Below, piece by piece: positions 1 through 6,053 of a DNA stretch of 11,182 nucleotides. Under the pieces are notes generated by a model. The model was not told the origin of the DNA and made no database searches. It saw only the letters and a list, made by a program, of their open reading frames with translations. This stretch comes from Micavibrio sp. UBA2020. GTDB taxonomy: Bacteria > Pseudomonadota > Alphaproteobacteria > Micavibrionales > UBA2020. Where the stretch lies: positions 1 through 11,182 of the forward strand of contig DDBY01000088.1 of NCBI GenBank assembly GCA_002334985.1. Reading direction: 5' to 3'. Each line of letters starts with the position of its first letter. Within the stretch, counting starts at the first letter, position 1. The position numbers were made by a program, and so were the translations under genes.

Positions 1-222
1 GACATCCCAGATAAGGCGGTCGTCAGGCGTATTGAAAACGTAATGGATGGCCGCCGTCAGCTCGACCACGCCCAGCCCCGCGCCCAGATGCCCGCCCGTC
101 ACTGATACGGCATCGATGGTTTCCGCACGGAGTTCATCCGCCAATTGCGGCAGCTGTTTTTTATCCAGCTTGCGCAAATCGGCAGGGAGATTAACGGTGT
201 CGAGAAGCGGGGTCTTGTTCAT
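1..222 (-). CDS. dxs: 1-deoxy-D-xylulose-5-phosphate synthase, N-terminal fragment (runs off left edge)
   Basis: DXS condenses pyruvate with glyceraldehyde 3-phosphate, using thiamine diphosphate, in the first step of the cytoplasmic MEP isoprenoid pathway. Only the first 74 codons are visible; the frame is open to base 1. The peptide starts [19 protein letters not shown] and contains [20 protein letters not shown] (residues 43-62) followed by [12 protein letters not shown]. This matches the conserved DXS N-terminus, where the GGHL histidine (H45 here) contacts the cofactor and substrate and IWDV precedes the GHQ motif, which lies outside the window. The start is the ATG read from 222; a weak purine stretch (AGAAAGA) sits upstream. 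A -10-like TATAAC lies at 263-268 on this strand. dxs is often found near ispA and xseB in alphaproteobacteria, as here, although other genes intervene. Identity is clear; everything past residue 74 is unseen. Confidence 0.93.
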   Translation of the reverse strand, partial: MNKTPLLDTVNLPADLRKLDKKQLPQLADELRAETIDAVSVTGGHLGAGLGVVELTAAIHYVFNTPDDRLIWDV

Positions 223-250
223 GGTTTTGTCTTTCTATGCGCCGCTTTTT

Positions 251-274
251 GCGGGTGATTTGTTATAAACCCGC
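251..274 (-). promoter_or_regulatory. Putative dxs promoter -10 inside an inverted repeat
   Basis: On the minus strand TATAAC (263-268) matches the sigma70 -10 consensus at five of six positions and would start transcription about 34 nt before the dxs ATG. It lies between the perfect 6-bp arms GCGGGT (251-256) and ACCCGC (269-274), separated by 12 bp. I see no good -35 box at the usual distance. The dyad could be an operator or a hairpin at the start of the transcript. This is inference from sequence alone. Confidence 0.35.
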
Positions 275-372
275 TGCCGCAGCGAAGGAATGTTTATTTT
301 CCCGATAGGGTGTCTTTGCCCCCCGTTTGGAATATGGCCGGCATACACCCGCATGATTACAACCCAAAGTAT

Positions 373-390
373 ATAAATTTCAATAAATTT
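373..390 (+). repeat. AT-rich direct repeat upstream of the chemoreceptor gene
   Basis: ATAAATTT occurs twice (373-380 and 383-390) with a 10-bp period, one helical turn, about 50-65 bp before the chemoreceptor ATG. The surrounding 355-395 stretch is much richer in A and T than the genes. It may be an upstream promoter element or binding site. I could not assign a convincing sigma70 or flagellar sigma28 promoter: the TAAA at 375 followed by GCCATA near 394-400 only vaguely resembles the sigma28 pattern. Confidence 0.3.
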
Positions 391-437
391 TAACGCCATA
401 CAGCTTAGGATTGTAAAGGAACAGTCGCAGGGGAATC

Positions 438-2111
438 ATGGGGCGCATCATGCAGAATATGTCGGTTACGGCGCGGGTAGTGACTGTTTTCGGGCTGATT
501 GTGATTCTGGGCGCGGTGATGACGGGGCTGGTCGCCCATCATGCCCATCGGCTGGAAACGATATCCGACGACCTTGAAAGCCGACAGTACATCGCCATCC
601 ACGCGCTTGCCGATATGAGTACGCTGGCGGAGCAACTTTACGCCATCAAAGGCCACAACCTGCTGGCAGAGGAAAAGCCCGACCGCGAAAATGCGCACAA
701 GGAAGCAGAGCAGATTTTCGAAGATTACGCCGCGCTTGAAAAGCTGCTGCTGGGCGTCACACCCGAAGGGCCGATGCGCCGCAGCCATGCGGAGATTGCC
801 GCGCTATGGCGCAAGCTGGTAAAAAACTACGGCCTGATAACCGAAGGCGCGGAGGACAAGGATAACCGCGCCGCCGCTATCGCGCTTTATCATGCGGGCG
901 ACGAGCAAAGCATTCATCATTTCCGCCGCGCCGCCGCAGCGCTGGAGGCGCAGCAACTGGCGGCACTGGATACGTCGGGCGAGACCGTTTCTGCCGCGCT
1001 TGTCTCCATGCGGCATTCTGTTTTTGCGGCGCAGATTGTGCTGCTGGCGGTAGGTATTGCGGGCGGCATCGCGATTGCCCGCAGCATTTCACGCCCTGTG
1101 CAGGAGCTTACACGCCTGATGACCGATATGTCCGCGGGCAAGCTGGATATCGCCATCCCCGAACAGACGCGGCGCGACGAGATTGGCCGCATGGCCGCGG
1201 CGCTGGATGTTTTCAGGCGCAACAGTCTGGAAGCCCGCCGCCTTGCGCAGGAAAAGGCGCGGCGCGGTGAAACGCTGGAGCGGATTTTGGCCAGCTTTGA
1301 CAAATCCATTACAGATACGCTGAAAACCGTCGCCGCCGCCGCGACCGAACTTGAAAGCACCGCAGGCGAAATGAGCAGCGCGGCGCGCGACACAAACAGC
1401 CAAGCCCAAATGGCAGAAGGGGCAGCGCGCGGCGCTTCGGGCAATATCGCCGCCGCAGCAGCAGCGACGGAGGAAATCAACGTATCGCTTGCGGAAATTT
1501 CCCGGCAGGTCGGGCAGGCAACGGGCATCACGGCATCGGCCGTCAAGCAGGCGCAGGATACAGACGGCGCCGTGCGTGCGCTTGAAGAAGCCGCACAAAA
1601 AATCGGCGACATCGTAAAAGTCATCACCGACATTGCGGAGCAAACAAACCTGCTGGCCCTGAACGCCGCCATCGAGGCCGCCCGCGCAGGTGACGCCGGG
1701 CGCGGCTTTGCCGTGGTTGCCACGGAAGTCAAATCGCTGGCCGGACAGACCGCGGTGCAGGCAGGGGACATTGCCGCGCAAATCAGCGGCATCCAGCAAA
1801 GCGCGGGCGCAGCGGCGCAGGCCATCCGCGCCATTCTGGGCACCATCGGCGCCATCAATACAGCAGCAGGGAATATTTCAAGCGCCGTCGAAGAGCAAAC
1901 TGCCGCAACCGGAGAAATATCCCGCAGTGTGGCAGAGGCTGCCAGCGGCGCGCAGGGCGCGGCGAATAATATCGTTCAGGCGAATGCGGGGGTTTTGCGC
2001 ACCGACAGCGCCGCCATGCAGGTATTGACGGCCGCGCGCGAATTGTCGCGGGAATCCGAAGGATTGCGCACGCGCGTCGAAAAATTCTTTGCTGATTTGC
2101 GCAGCGCGTAA
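438..2111 (+). CDS. Methyl-accepting chemotaxis protein (transmembrane, HAMP and MCP signalling domains)
   Basis: This receptor would sense a periplasmic signal and control CheA/CheW. The 557 residues show a first membrane segment at about 13-33, a helical periplasmic sensor region at about 34-190, a second membrane segment at about 193-215, a HAMP domain at about 216-268 (SISRPVQEL then [16 protein letters not shown]), and a long alanine-rich coiled-coil signalling domain from about 290 to the end. The highly conserved hairpin tip is clear: [20 protein letters not shown] at 399-418, then GRGFAVVA. The C-terminus ([11 protein letters not shown]) is of a type common in alphaproteobacteria and lacks an NWETF-type CheR/CheB-tethering pentapeptide. 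The ligand cannot be told; the roughly 155-residue sensor has helix-bundle character. No other che or flagellar gene is in view. The ATG at 438 has AGGGGA just upstream; a second in-frame ATG at 450 would lose only four residues. It stands alone, on the strand opposite dxs and the DsbA-like gene. Confidence 0.93.
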   Translation: MGRIMQNMSVTARVVTVFGLIVILGAVMTGLVAHHAHRLETISDDLESRQYIAIHALADMSTLAEQLYAIKGHNLLAEEKPDRENAHKEAEQIFEDYAALEKLLLGVTPEGPMRRSHAEIAALWRKLVKNYGLITEGAEDKDNRAAAIALYHAGDEQSIHHFRRAAAALEAQQLAALDTSGETVSAALVSMRHSVFAAQIVLLAVGIAGGIAIARSISRPVQELTRLMTDMSAGKLDIAIPEQTRRDEIGRMAAALDVFRRNSLEARRLAQEKARRGETLERILASFDKSITDTLKTVAAAATELESTAGEMSSAARDTNSQAQMAEGAARGASGNIAAAAAATEEINVSLAEISRQVGQATGITASAVKQAQDTDGAVRALEEAAQKIGDIVKVITDIAEQTNLLALNAAIEAARAGDAGRGFAVVATEVKSLAGQTAVQAGDIAAQISGIQQSAGAAAQAIRAILGTIGAINTAAGNISSAVEEQTAATGEISRSVAEAASGAQGAANNIVQANAGVLRTDSAAMQVLTAARELSRESEGLRTRVEKFFADLRSA

Positions 2112-2137
2112 ATGCTGCGAAAAAGCCCTGCGGACGC

Positions 2138-2803
2138 TTAGTGTTTGTGCGCGTCCTTGAAGTGCTTTTCCATGAGGTCGGTGAAGGGCTTGTATTCCTT
2201 CATCTGCTCGCCTTTATCGTCGTAAAAAACAAAAGACGGCGTGGAGTTGATATTGTATTTCACCTGCGCCTCTTGCATGACTTTCAAAATCTGGTCTTCA
2301 AGCGGTTTGTTCGCAAGGCAGGCGCGGGATTTTTCTTCATCAAGACCGGCGAGCGCGGCCATCTTCACCAGCGCGGATTCGATGTCGGGATTTTGCACCC
2401 ATGTTTGCTGGGTTTTGAAAACGCCGGCCACAAAAGGGAAAAAGCGCGCTTCGGGCATGCAGCGCGAAAGGGCCGCGGCTTTCACCGCGGGGCCATTCAG
2501 CGGAAAGTCGCGGTAAACAAGCCGCGCCTTACCCGTGTCAATCAATTCGGATTTCACATGCGGCAGAACAAGCTCATGGAAAGCCGCGCAATGCCCGCAG
2601 GTCATGGAGGCATACTCCACAATTGTCACGGGCGCATCGACATTGCCGATGCTGCGTTCATGCCACGCCGTTACATCCGCTTCGGCGGCAGGGGCCGGCT
2701 CCGGCACGGCGACCAGTGCGTTTGTTTCGGCTTTCGCGCCCTGCGCGGAGAAAAGAAGAAAAGCGGCCAGAGCCGTGACAAGAACACGCGACGCAGATTG
2801 CAT
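2138..2803 (-). CDS. Secreted DsbA-like thiol:disulfide oxidoreductase (thioredoxin fold)
   Basis: Likely a periplasmic enzyme that introduces or exchanges disulfides in exported proteins. The 221-residue product begins with a Sec signal peptide (hydrophobic core about 7-20, probable cleavage after AKA at 23-25), then a proline/alanine-rich linker. The core GNVDAPVTIVEYASMTCGHC (53-72) carries the CGHC active site at 69-72, the same dipeptide as the classic DsbA CPHC apart from Gly for Pro, and STPSF (187-191) carries the cis-proline loop (P189). Two further cysteines, C115 and C162, lie in the helical insertion; some alphaproteobacterial DsbA proteins have a second disulfide there. The frame is open upstream, but the ATG at 2803 is preferred because it begins the signal peptide and has AGGGGG about 6 nt upstream. 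A promoter-like pair lies before it, 74 bp from the ispA stop. No dsbB partner is visible. DsbA versus DsbC/ScsC type is not settled. Confidence 0.88.
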   Translation of the reverse strand: MQSASRVLVTALAAFLLFSAQGAKAETNALVAVPEPAPAAEADVTAWHERSIGNVDAPVTIVEYASMTCGHCAAFHELVLPHVKSELIDTGKARLVYRDFPLNGPAVKAAALSRCMPEARFFPFVAGVFKTQQTWVQNPDIESALVKMAALAGLDEEKSRACLANKPLEDQILKVMQEAQVKYNINSTPSFVFYDDKGEQMKEYKPFTDLMEKHFKDAHKH

Positions 2804-2830
2804 GGAAACCCCCTGTTGAAACCAGCTATC

Positions 2831-2858
2831 AAGATAGGCGGGCGGCTTGGTTTGTAAA
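2831..2858 (-). promoter_or_regulatory. Candidate promoter of the DsbA-like gene
   Basis: On the minus strand, TTTACA (2853-2858, five of six to TTGACA) is followed after 16 bp by TATCTT (2831-2836, four of six to TATAAT). Transcription would start near 2824, about 20 nt before the ATG at 2803. The -35 lies within a small dyad, GGTTT/AAACC (2849-2860). This suggests the gene can be expressed independently of ispA upstream. Confidence 0.4.
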
Positions 2859-2877
2859 CCCGCACCGCGGCAAAAAA

Positions 2878-3786
2878 TCAAACGCGGCGTTCGAGAACGT
2901 AGTAGGCGAGGTCTTTGAGCAAGTCCACGCGGCCGCCGTCGAATACGCGCAGGTGCGATACGGATTGTTCGACCAGCATTTCGGCGCGCGCGCGCGCTTG
3001 CTCGACGCCCATGGTCGAAACGAATGTCGCTTTTTTCGCGTCCTGACCGACGGGCTTGCCCATCTCTTCCGCTTTGCCTTCGAGGTCGAGAAGGTCATCG
3101 GTAACCTGAAACGCAAGGCCGAGGTCATGCGCATAGTTGCGCAGCGACTGACGGTGTGCGGGGTTGGCTTTACCGAGGATAGCGCCCGCTTCGCAGCAAA
3201 ACGCAATCAGCTTGCCGGTTTTCAGACGTTGCAGGCGGCTGATAGTGCCAACGTCGAATTCCTGTTTTTCGCCGATAAGGTCGAGCATCTGGCCGCCGAC
3301 CATGCCGTGCATGCCGATGGCACCTGCAAGCAGCGCAATCAGCTCCACGCGGACGCGCGGGTCTTCATGTGTTTCGGGGTCTGCGAGGACTTCAAACGCA
3401 AGTGTAAGCAGCGCATCGCCTGCCAGAATGGCGGTTGATTCATCAAATGCCTTGTGCAGCGCGGCCTTGCCGCGGCGGGTATCGGAGTTATCCATCGCCG
3501 GCAGGTCGTCATGCACCAGCGAATAGCAATGCACAAATTCGGCAGCAGCAGCGACGCGGCGGGCACGGCCCTGATCCACACCGAATACGCGCGCACCTTC
3601 AAGAACCATGAAGGGGCGCAGGCGTTTACCGCCGTTGAGCGCGGCATAGCGCATGGCGTCGAAAAGCGGCGCTTCGGCCAGATCGGTCTGCGGCAGCAGG
3701 CTCGAAATGGTTTTTTGCATCTTTTCGCGGCAGTCCTCCATCGCGTCCTTCAGCTTGGGGGAGGCCTCTCTAAGGGATGGCGCCAT
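2878..3786 (-). CDS. ispA: Farnesyl diphosphate synthase (short-chain trans-prenyltransferase)
   Basis: IspA adds two isopentenyl diphosphate units in turn to dimethylallyl diphosphate, giving farnesyl diphosphate for undecaprenyl phosphate, quinones and other isoprenoids. The 302 residues contain the expected motifs in order: GGKRLRP (52-58, substrate diphosphate binding), the first aspartate-rich motif DDLPAMD (93-99) in the bacterial form with two extra residues, RRGK nearby, KTGKLI (189-194), GLAFQVTDDLLD with the second aspartate-rich motif DDLLD (230-234), and a final GQDAKK (247-252). Length is normal for bacterial FPP synthases. The ATG at 3786 has AGGA about 10 nt upstream. It has its own promoter-like sequence in the 175-bp gap shared with the divergent ankyrin gene, so it is probably not simply co-transcribed with xseB. 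With dxs and ispH it forms a local isoprenoid gene group. Geranyl diphosphate synthase is the main alternative. Confidence 0.95.
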   Translation of the reverse strand: MAPSLREASPKLKDAMEDCREKMQKTISSLLPQTDLAEAPLFDAMRYAALNGGKRLRPFMVLEGARVFGVDQGRARRVAAAAEFVHCYSLVHDDLPAMDNSDTRRGKAALHKAFDESTAILAGDALLTLAFEVLADPETHEDPRVRVELIALLAGAIGMHGMVGGQMLDLIGEKQEFDVGTISRLQRLKTGKLIAFCCEAGAILGKANPAHRQSLRNYAHDLGLAFQVTDDLLDLEGKAEEMGKPVGQDAKKATFVSTMGVEQARARAEMLVEQSVSHLRVFDGGRVDLLKDLAYYVLERRV

Positions 3787-3825
3787 GTCTTACGTTTCCT
3801 GAACAGGGTGTTAAAAGGGTTTCTT

Positions 3826-3855
3826 TTTATACCGCAAGCCACAGAAAAAAGTCAT
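3826..3855 (-). promoter_or_regulatory. Candidate ispA promoter
   Basis: On the minus strand ATGACT (3850-3855, four of six to TTGACA) is followed after 18 bp by TATAAA (3826-3831, five of six to TATAAT). A start near 3819 would give a leader of about 33 nt before the ispA ATG. The -35 overlaps the inverted repeat at 3844-3863. Confidence 0.45.
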
Positions 3856-3863
3856 CTTTTTTC
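3844..3863. repeat. Perfect 8-bp inverted repeat in the ispA/ankyrin divergent region
   Basis: GAAAAAAG (3844-3851) and CTTTTTTC (3856-3863) are perfect complements around TCAT. The dyad overlaps the putative ispA -35 and lies about 30 bp upstream of the putative promoter for the ankyrin gene. It could be an operator for one or both genes, or an A/T-rich structural element; the stem is weak as RNA and does not look like a GC-rich terminator. Confidence 0.5.
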
Positions 3864-3894
3864 GATTCGTGAAACATTCTTATTATCCATATTA

Positions 3895-3923
3895 TTGACG
3901 CTGACATGGGAATCTGATAACAA
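3895..3923 (+). promoter_or_regulatory. Candidate promoter of the ankyrin-repeat gene
   Basis: TTGACG (3895-3900, five of six to consensus) is followed after 17 bp by TAACAA (3918-3923) with a TG two bases ahead, as in extended -10 promoters. The -10 match itself is poor (three of six); GATAAC at 3916 is an alternative at a short 15-bp spacing. Transcription would start near 3930, about 30 nt before the ATG at 3962. Confidence 0.35.
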
Positions 3924-3961
3924 TATGAAAATCAAAAAGCGCTGCATCCGCGGAGTTTCCC

Positions 3962-4381
3962 ATGTTCAAGCCTATCGTCGATGAATTCAATCGCTTCGTG
4001 GATGAAAAGCCAACCGCACAAATGGCCGCGCCGCTATCTGCCGCCCCCTTATCTGCCATCGACGTTAACCAACAATTTTTGCGCGCCGTTGAAAGACGTG
4101 ATGCGCAAACCGCCGTCACCCTTTTCAGCGCGCATCAAATGCAGCCGGACGACATGGTTCCCGCGATGGGGCTTTGTATCGCCGCGCGTCAGGGCGATGC
4201 GGAAACGGTGCAGCTTCTTTTGGGCAAGGGCGTTTCTGCGGATTGCCGCCTGATGGGCAAAACCCCCGCCGATTGGGCGGAGGCCGCAGGACACGCGGCC
4301 ATCGTCAAAATTTTGGGCGACACACAAAGCCCGCGCACAGCACAGACAAACGTCCACGTCCTTGCGCAGCGCGCGCGCTAA
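3962..4381 (+). CDS. Small ankyrin-repeat protein
   Basis: Ankyrin repeats are helix-turn-helix modules for protein-protein contacts; no enzymatic role is implied. The 139-residue product has a helical N-terminus (MFKPIVDEFNRFVDEK), a linker with a five-residue duplication (APLSA twice, 23-32), then one degenerate and about two recognisable ankyrin units. The clearest is AMGLCIAARQGDAETVQLLL at 68-87 followed by GKGVSADC, and GKTPADWAEAAGHAAIVKIL (99-118) forms a capping repeat. The C-terminal 20 residues look disordered. There is no signal peptide or membrane segment, so it is probably cytoplasmic. The ATG at 3962 has CGGAG about 6 nt upstream. The gene runs opposite to its neighbours, diverging from ispA and converging on xseB with a 33-bp gap, so it breaks the xseB-ispA pair. 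The partner protein is unknown. Confidence 0.8.
   Translation: MFKPIVDEFNRFVDEKPTAQMAAPLSAAPLSAIDVNQQFLRAVERRDAQTAVTLFSAHQMQPDDMVPAMGLCIAARQGDAETVQLLLGKGVSADCRLMGKTPADWAEAAGHAAIVKILGDTQSPRTAQTNVHVLAQRAR
4028..4057 (+). repeat. 15-bp tandem duplication inside the ankyrin gene
   Basis: Two adjacent 15-bp units (4028-4042 and 4043-4057) both encode APLSA and differ at three synonymous third or first codon positions. The octamer TATCTGCC is repeated exactly (4035-4042 and 4050-4057). It looks like an old in-frame slippage event in the linker ahead of the ankyrin repeats. Confidence 0.6.
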
Positions 4382-4414
4382 ATCCGCAGCGCACTTTCTA
4401 TTTTCCGGACGGTT

Positions 4415-4660
4415 TTATTCAGACAGGGAAAACGCTTCGGCCTTGGCCGTGCCGTCGGCGGCAAGGGTGATTTTTTCGATGCGGCCTTGCGCTTCTTTCA
4501 GCTTCGCTTCGCAGAAATTTTTCAGCGTCATGCCGCGTTCATAGGCGTCGATGGACGTTTTCAAATCGCCCGCACCGGATTCAAGCGTGCGCACGATTTT
4601 TTCAAGCTCGCCCAGCGCGTCTTCGAAGCTGAGTTTATCGAGGTCTTTGTCTTTGGACAT
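4415..4660 (-). CDS. xseB: Exodeoxyribonuclease VII small subunit
   Basis: XseB associates in several copies with XseA to form exonuclease VII, which degrades single-stranded DNA from both ends. The 81-residue length is typical. The family signature is plain: LSFEDALGELEKIVRTLESG (10-29), then LKTSIDAYERGMTLKNFCEA (33-52), the YERG/L...C pattern of the paired helices, then KLKEAQGRIEKI. The tail after about 65 is variable and probably disordered. The ATG at 4660 has AAGGA about 8 nt upstream. The upstream SIS gene stops only 16 bp before this start, so the two are probably co-transcribed with the lipoprotein gene. xseA is not in the window. xseB next to ispA is common in bacteria; here the two are separated by the ankyrin gene. 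Confidence 0.94.
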   Translation of the reverse strand: MSKDKDLDKLSFEDALGELEKIVRTLESGAGDLKTSIDAYERGMTLKNFCEAKLKEAQGRIEKITLAADGTAKAEAFSLSE

Positions 4661-4676
4661 GCAGGCAATCCTTCGC

Positions 4677-5291
4677 TTATACGGCCAGTTTCTGCGCGGT
4701 TTCCACCGGCACCATACCCAGTTTCATTTCAAGCCCGCCGCAGAGCATCTGGCCGAGCATGATGTGCATTTCCTGAATGCGCGCGGTGGTTTTGCACGGT
4801 ACGTTCAAAAGAATGTCGCAAAGCGGCGGCATTTTACCGCCGGTTTCACCTGTGAAGCCGACCGTCGTGATACCGATAGCACGGCAGCTTTCCAGCGCCT
4901 TGATGACGTTCGCGCTGTTGCCGGAAGTGGAAATGCCGATGGCAAGGTCCCCTTTGCGGCCGAGCGCTTCGACCTGACGGGAAAAAAGAAATTCAAAACC
5001 GAAATCGTTGCCGATAGCAGAAAGCGCAGACGTGTCGGTGGTGAGCGCAATCGCCGCAATCGGCGCGCGGTCTTTTTTATAGCGCACTGTCAACTCGGTT
5101 GCGAGGTGCTGCGCATCGGCAGCCGAGCCGCCGTTGCCGAAAAACAAAATCTTGCCGCCGTTTTCAATCGTCTTGGCCGCTGCATCCAGAAGTGCGGCGA
5201 AAGCAGGCGCGAGTTTTTTCTGCGTCGCCTCGAAGCAGACGGCGTGTTCGGCAAATTCAGACTGCCAGAAGGCGGAGGTATCGAAGCTCAT
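4677..5291 (-). CDS. gmhA: SIS-domain sugar isomerase, GmhA/DiaA-like (phosphoheptose isomerase family)
   Basis: GmhA converts sedoheptulose 7-phosphate to D-glycero-D-manno-heptose 7-phosphate for lipopolysaccharide core; the related DiaA binds DnaA instead. The 204-residue product is a complete single SIS domain: FGNGGSAADAQHLATELTVR (51-70), GNDFGFEFLFSRQVEALGRK (94-113), GISTSGNSANVIKALE (119-134) and TARIQEMHIMLGQ (169-181). H62, E66 and Q173 match metal/catalytic positions known in GmhA. The position I align with the E. coli GmhA catalytic histidine (H180) is Q181 here, so heptose isomerase activity is uncertain; DiaA-type proteins also lack that histidine, as I recall. The ATG at 5291 has AAGGA about 8 nt upstream. 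It lies 35 bp after the lipoprotein stop and 16 bp before xseB, which suggests one transcript. No other heptose genes are in view. Confidence 0.8.
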   Translation of the reverse strand: MSFDTSAFWQSEFAEHAVCFEATQKKLAPAFAALLDAAAKTIENGGKILFFGNGGSAADAQHLATELTVRYKKDRAPIAAIALTTDTSALSAIGNDFGFEFLFSRQVEALGRKGDLAIGISTSGNSANVIKALESCRAIGITTVGFTGETGGKMPPLCDILLNVPCKTTARIQEMHIMLGQMLCGGLEMKLGMVPVETAQKLAV

Positions 5292-5326
5292 TTGTTTTGT
5301 CCTTTGTGCTGCCTGTTTGAAAACGG

Positions 5327-5947
5327 CTATTTCTTGGGTTTCTTTTTGCTCTTGGCGGGCTTTGCGCCTTGGGGCTCCGCCTGTTTTTCGCCGCGGCGGT
5401 TATAGGCCAGCTGCTCGGGCGTCAGTTCAAACCCGATAACGACCTTGTATCCGGCGGCTTCTGCCGCGTCCGCCAGCGGCAGGCGCAGGCGGTGTTTTTC
5501 GGTCTTCAGACCCGCTCCGGTTTTATCGAGCGGAACGGTAGTGGAAAAGCCCTGACGCTGCAAGACGTTCTCGGACGGGTCGAGGACCGCTATAAAATAT
5601 GGAAACTGACCGCGGTCAAGCCCCGTGCCCATCGCGCCGCGCCATGCGCTGAAATCGACTTCCAGCTCGAAATCCATCTGGCCGCCATCATAACGGCAAG
5701 CGCCGCGGTAATTTTCAAGGCTGGCCGCGATGATGCGGTTGGGCTCGATTTTATCTGCGCCGGCTTTGAAATCATAAAGTTGCGCTGCACCCAGCACCAG
5801 ACCCGTATCGGGGCAAGGCGGCAAATCCGCGGGCGGGGTGGAGGCACAGCCGGACAGCAGCAAAAGCCCCGACAACAAAACCGCCACGCGCCTAGATACG
5901 GCGCGGCGGGCGTTTGGGGTCTGTTTGTGCGGGCGCGGGAAAACCAT
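5327..5947 (-). CDS. Putative lipoprotein of an alphaproteobacterial family of unknown function
   Basis: The 206-residue product has a basic N-terminus, a hydrophobic stretch (21-31) and a lipobox LSGC with the lipidated cysteine at 34, so it should be processed by signal peptidase II and anchored at the envelope. The mature part has C45 and C84 (GACRYDGG), an alternating-strand region ([21 protein letters not shown]), and [12 protein letters not shown] at about 173-184. This layout (cysteine soon after the lipobox, SGxCxY-like segment, LTPEELAYNR-like ending) resembles uncharacterised alphaproteobacterial lipoproteins I recall. The tail after 190 is lysine/proline-rich (AKSKKKPKK), which is unusual and may bind an acidic partner or surface. 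The frame stays open far upstream, antisense to ispH; the ATG at 5947 is chosen because GGAGG lies 7 nt before it and it starts the signal peptide. It heads a likely operon with the SIS gene and xseB. Function unknown. Confidence 0.8.
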   Translation of the reverse strand: MVFPRPHKQTPNARRAVSRRVAVLLSGLLLLSGCASTPPADLPPCPDTGLVLGAAQLYDFKAGADKIEPNRIIAASLENYRGACRYDGGQMDFELEVDFSAWRGAMGTGLDRGQFPYFIAVLDPSENVLQRQGFSTTVPLDKTGAGLKTEKHRLRLPLADAAEAAGYKVVIGFELTPEQLAYNRRGEKQAEPQGAKPAKSKKKPKK

Positions 5948-5974
5948 GTCGAACCTCCGTTTATTCCGTGCGCC

Positions 5975-6003
5975 AGCATAGCCGCCCTGCCAAAGCGGGG
6001 CAA
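5975..6003 (-). promoter_or_regulatory. Candidate promoter of the lipoprotein-SIS-xseB operon
   Basis: On the minus strand TTGCCC (5998-6003, four of six) is followed after exactly 17 bp by TATGCT (5975-5980, four of six). Transcription would start near 5968, giving a leader of about 20 nt that contains the GGAGG site. It is back to back with the ispH promoter in a 105-bp gap. Confidence 0.45.
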
Positions 6004-6017
6004 GCAGAGCCTGAGAC

Positions 6018-6053
6018 TCGACACGCCCGCCTGCCGCGCCTATATTTCCGGCA
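6018..6053 (+). promoter_or_regulatory. Candidate ispH promoter, apparently leaderless
   Basis: TCGACA (6018-6023, five of six to TTGACA) is followed after exactly 17 bp by TATATT (6041-6046, five of six to TATAAT). The six-base gap TCCGGC puts the expected start nucleotide on the A of the ispH ATG at 6053. There is no ribosome binding site before this ATG, which agrees with leaderless translation. Confidence 0.55.

Noticed and set aside
47..268. Plus-strand 73-residue frame at the left edge
   Set aside because: It lies opposite the dxs N-terminus and its dyad-containing upstream region; low-complexity translation with no ribosome binding site.
917..1858. Large minus-strand open frames (also 1089-1799) opposite the chemoreceptor
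   Set aside because: Cysteine-, arginine- and serine-rich shadow translations of alanine-rich signalling-domain codons; the plus-strand protein is unambiguous.
2100..2119. Hairpin CGCAGC/GCTGCG at the chemoreceptor stop as a terminator
   Set aside because: The arm is short, it overlaps the coding end, and it is followed by A residues on the plus strand rather than T residues, so it does not fit an intrinsic terminator for either converging gene.
4382..4414. Bidirectional terminator between the ankyrin gene and xseB
   Set aside because: Only a 3-bp CCG/CGG stem is present, too small to call.
5369..6052. In-frame upstream extension of ispH by 228 codons
   Set aside because: It is antisense to the lipoprotein and its translation has no resemblance to IspH, whose conserved N-terminus starts just after 6053.
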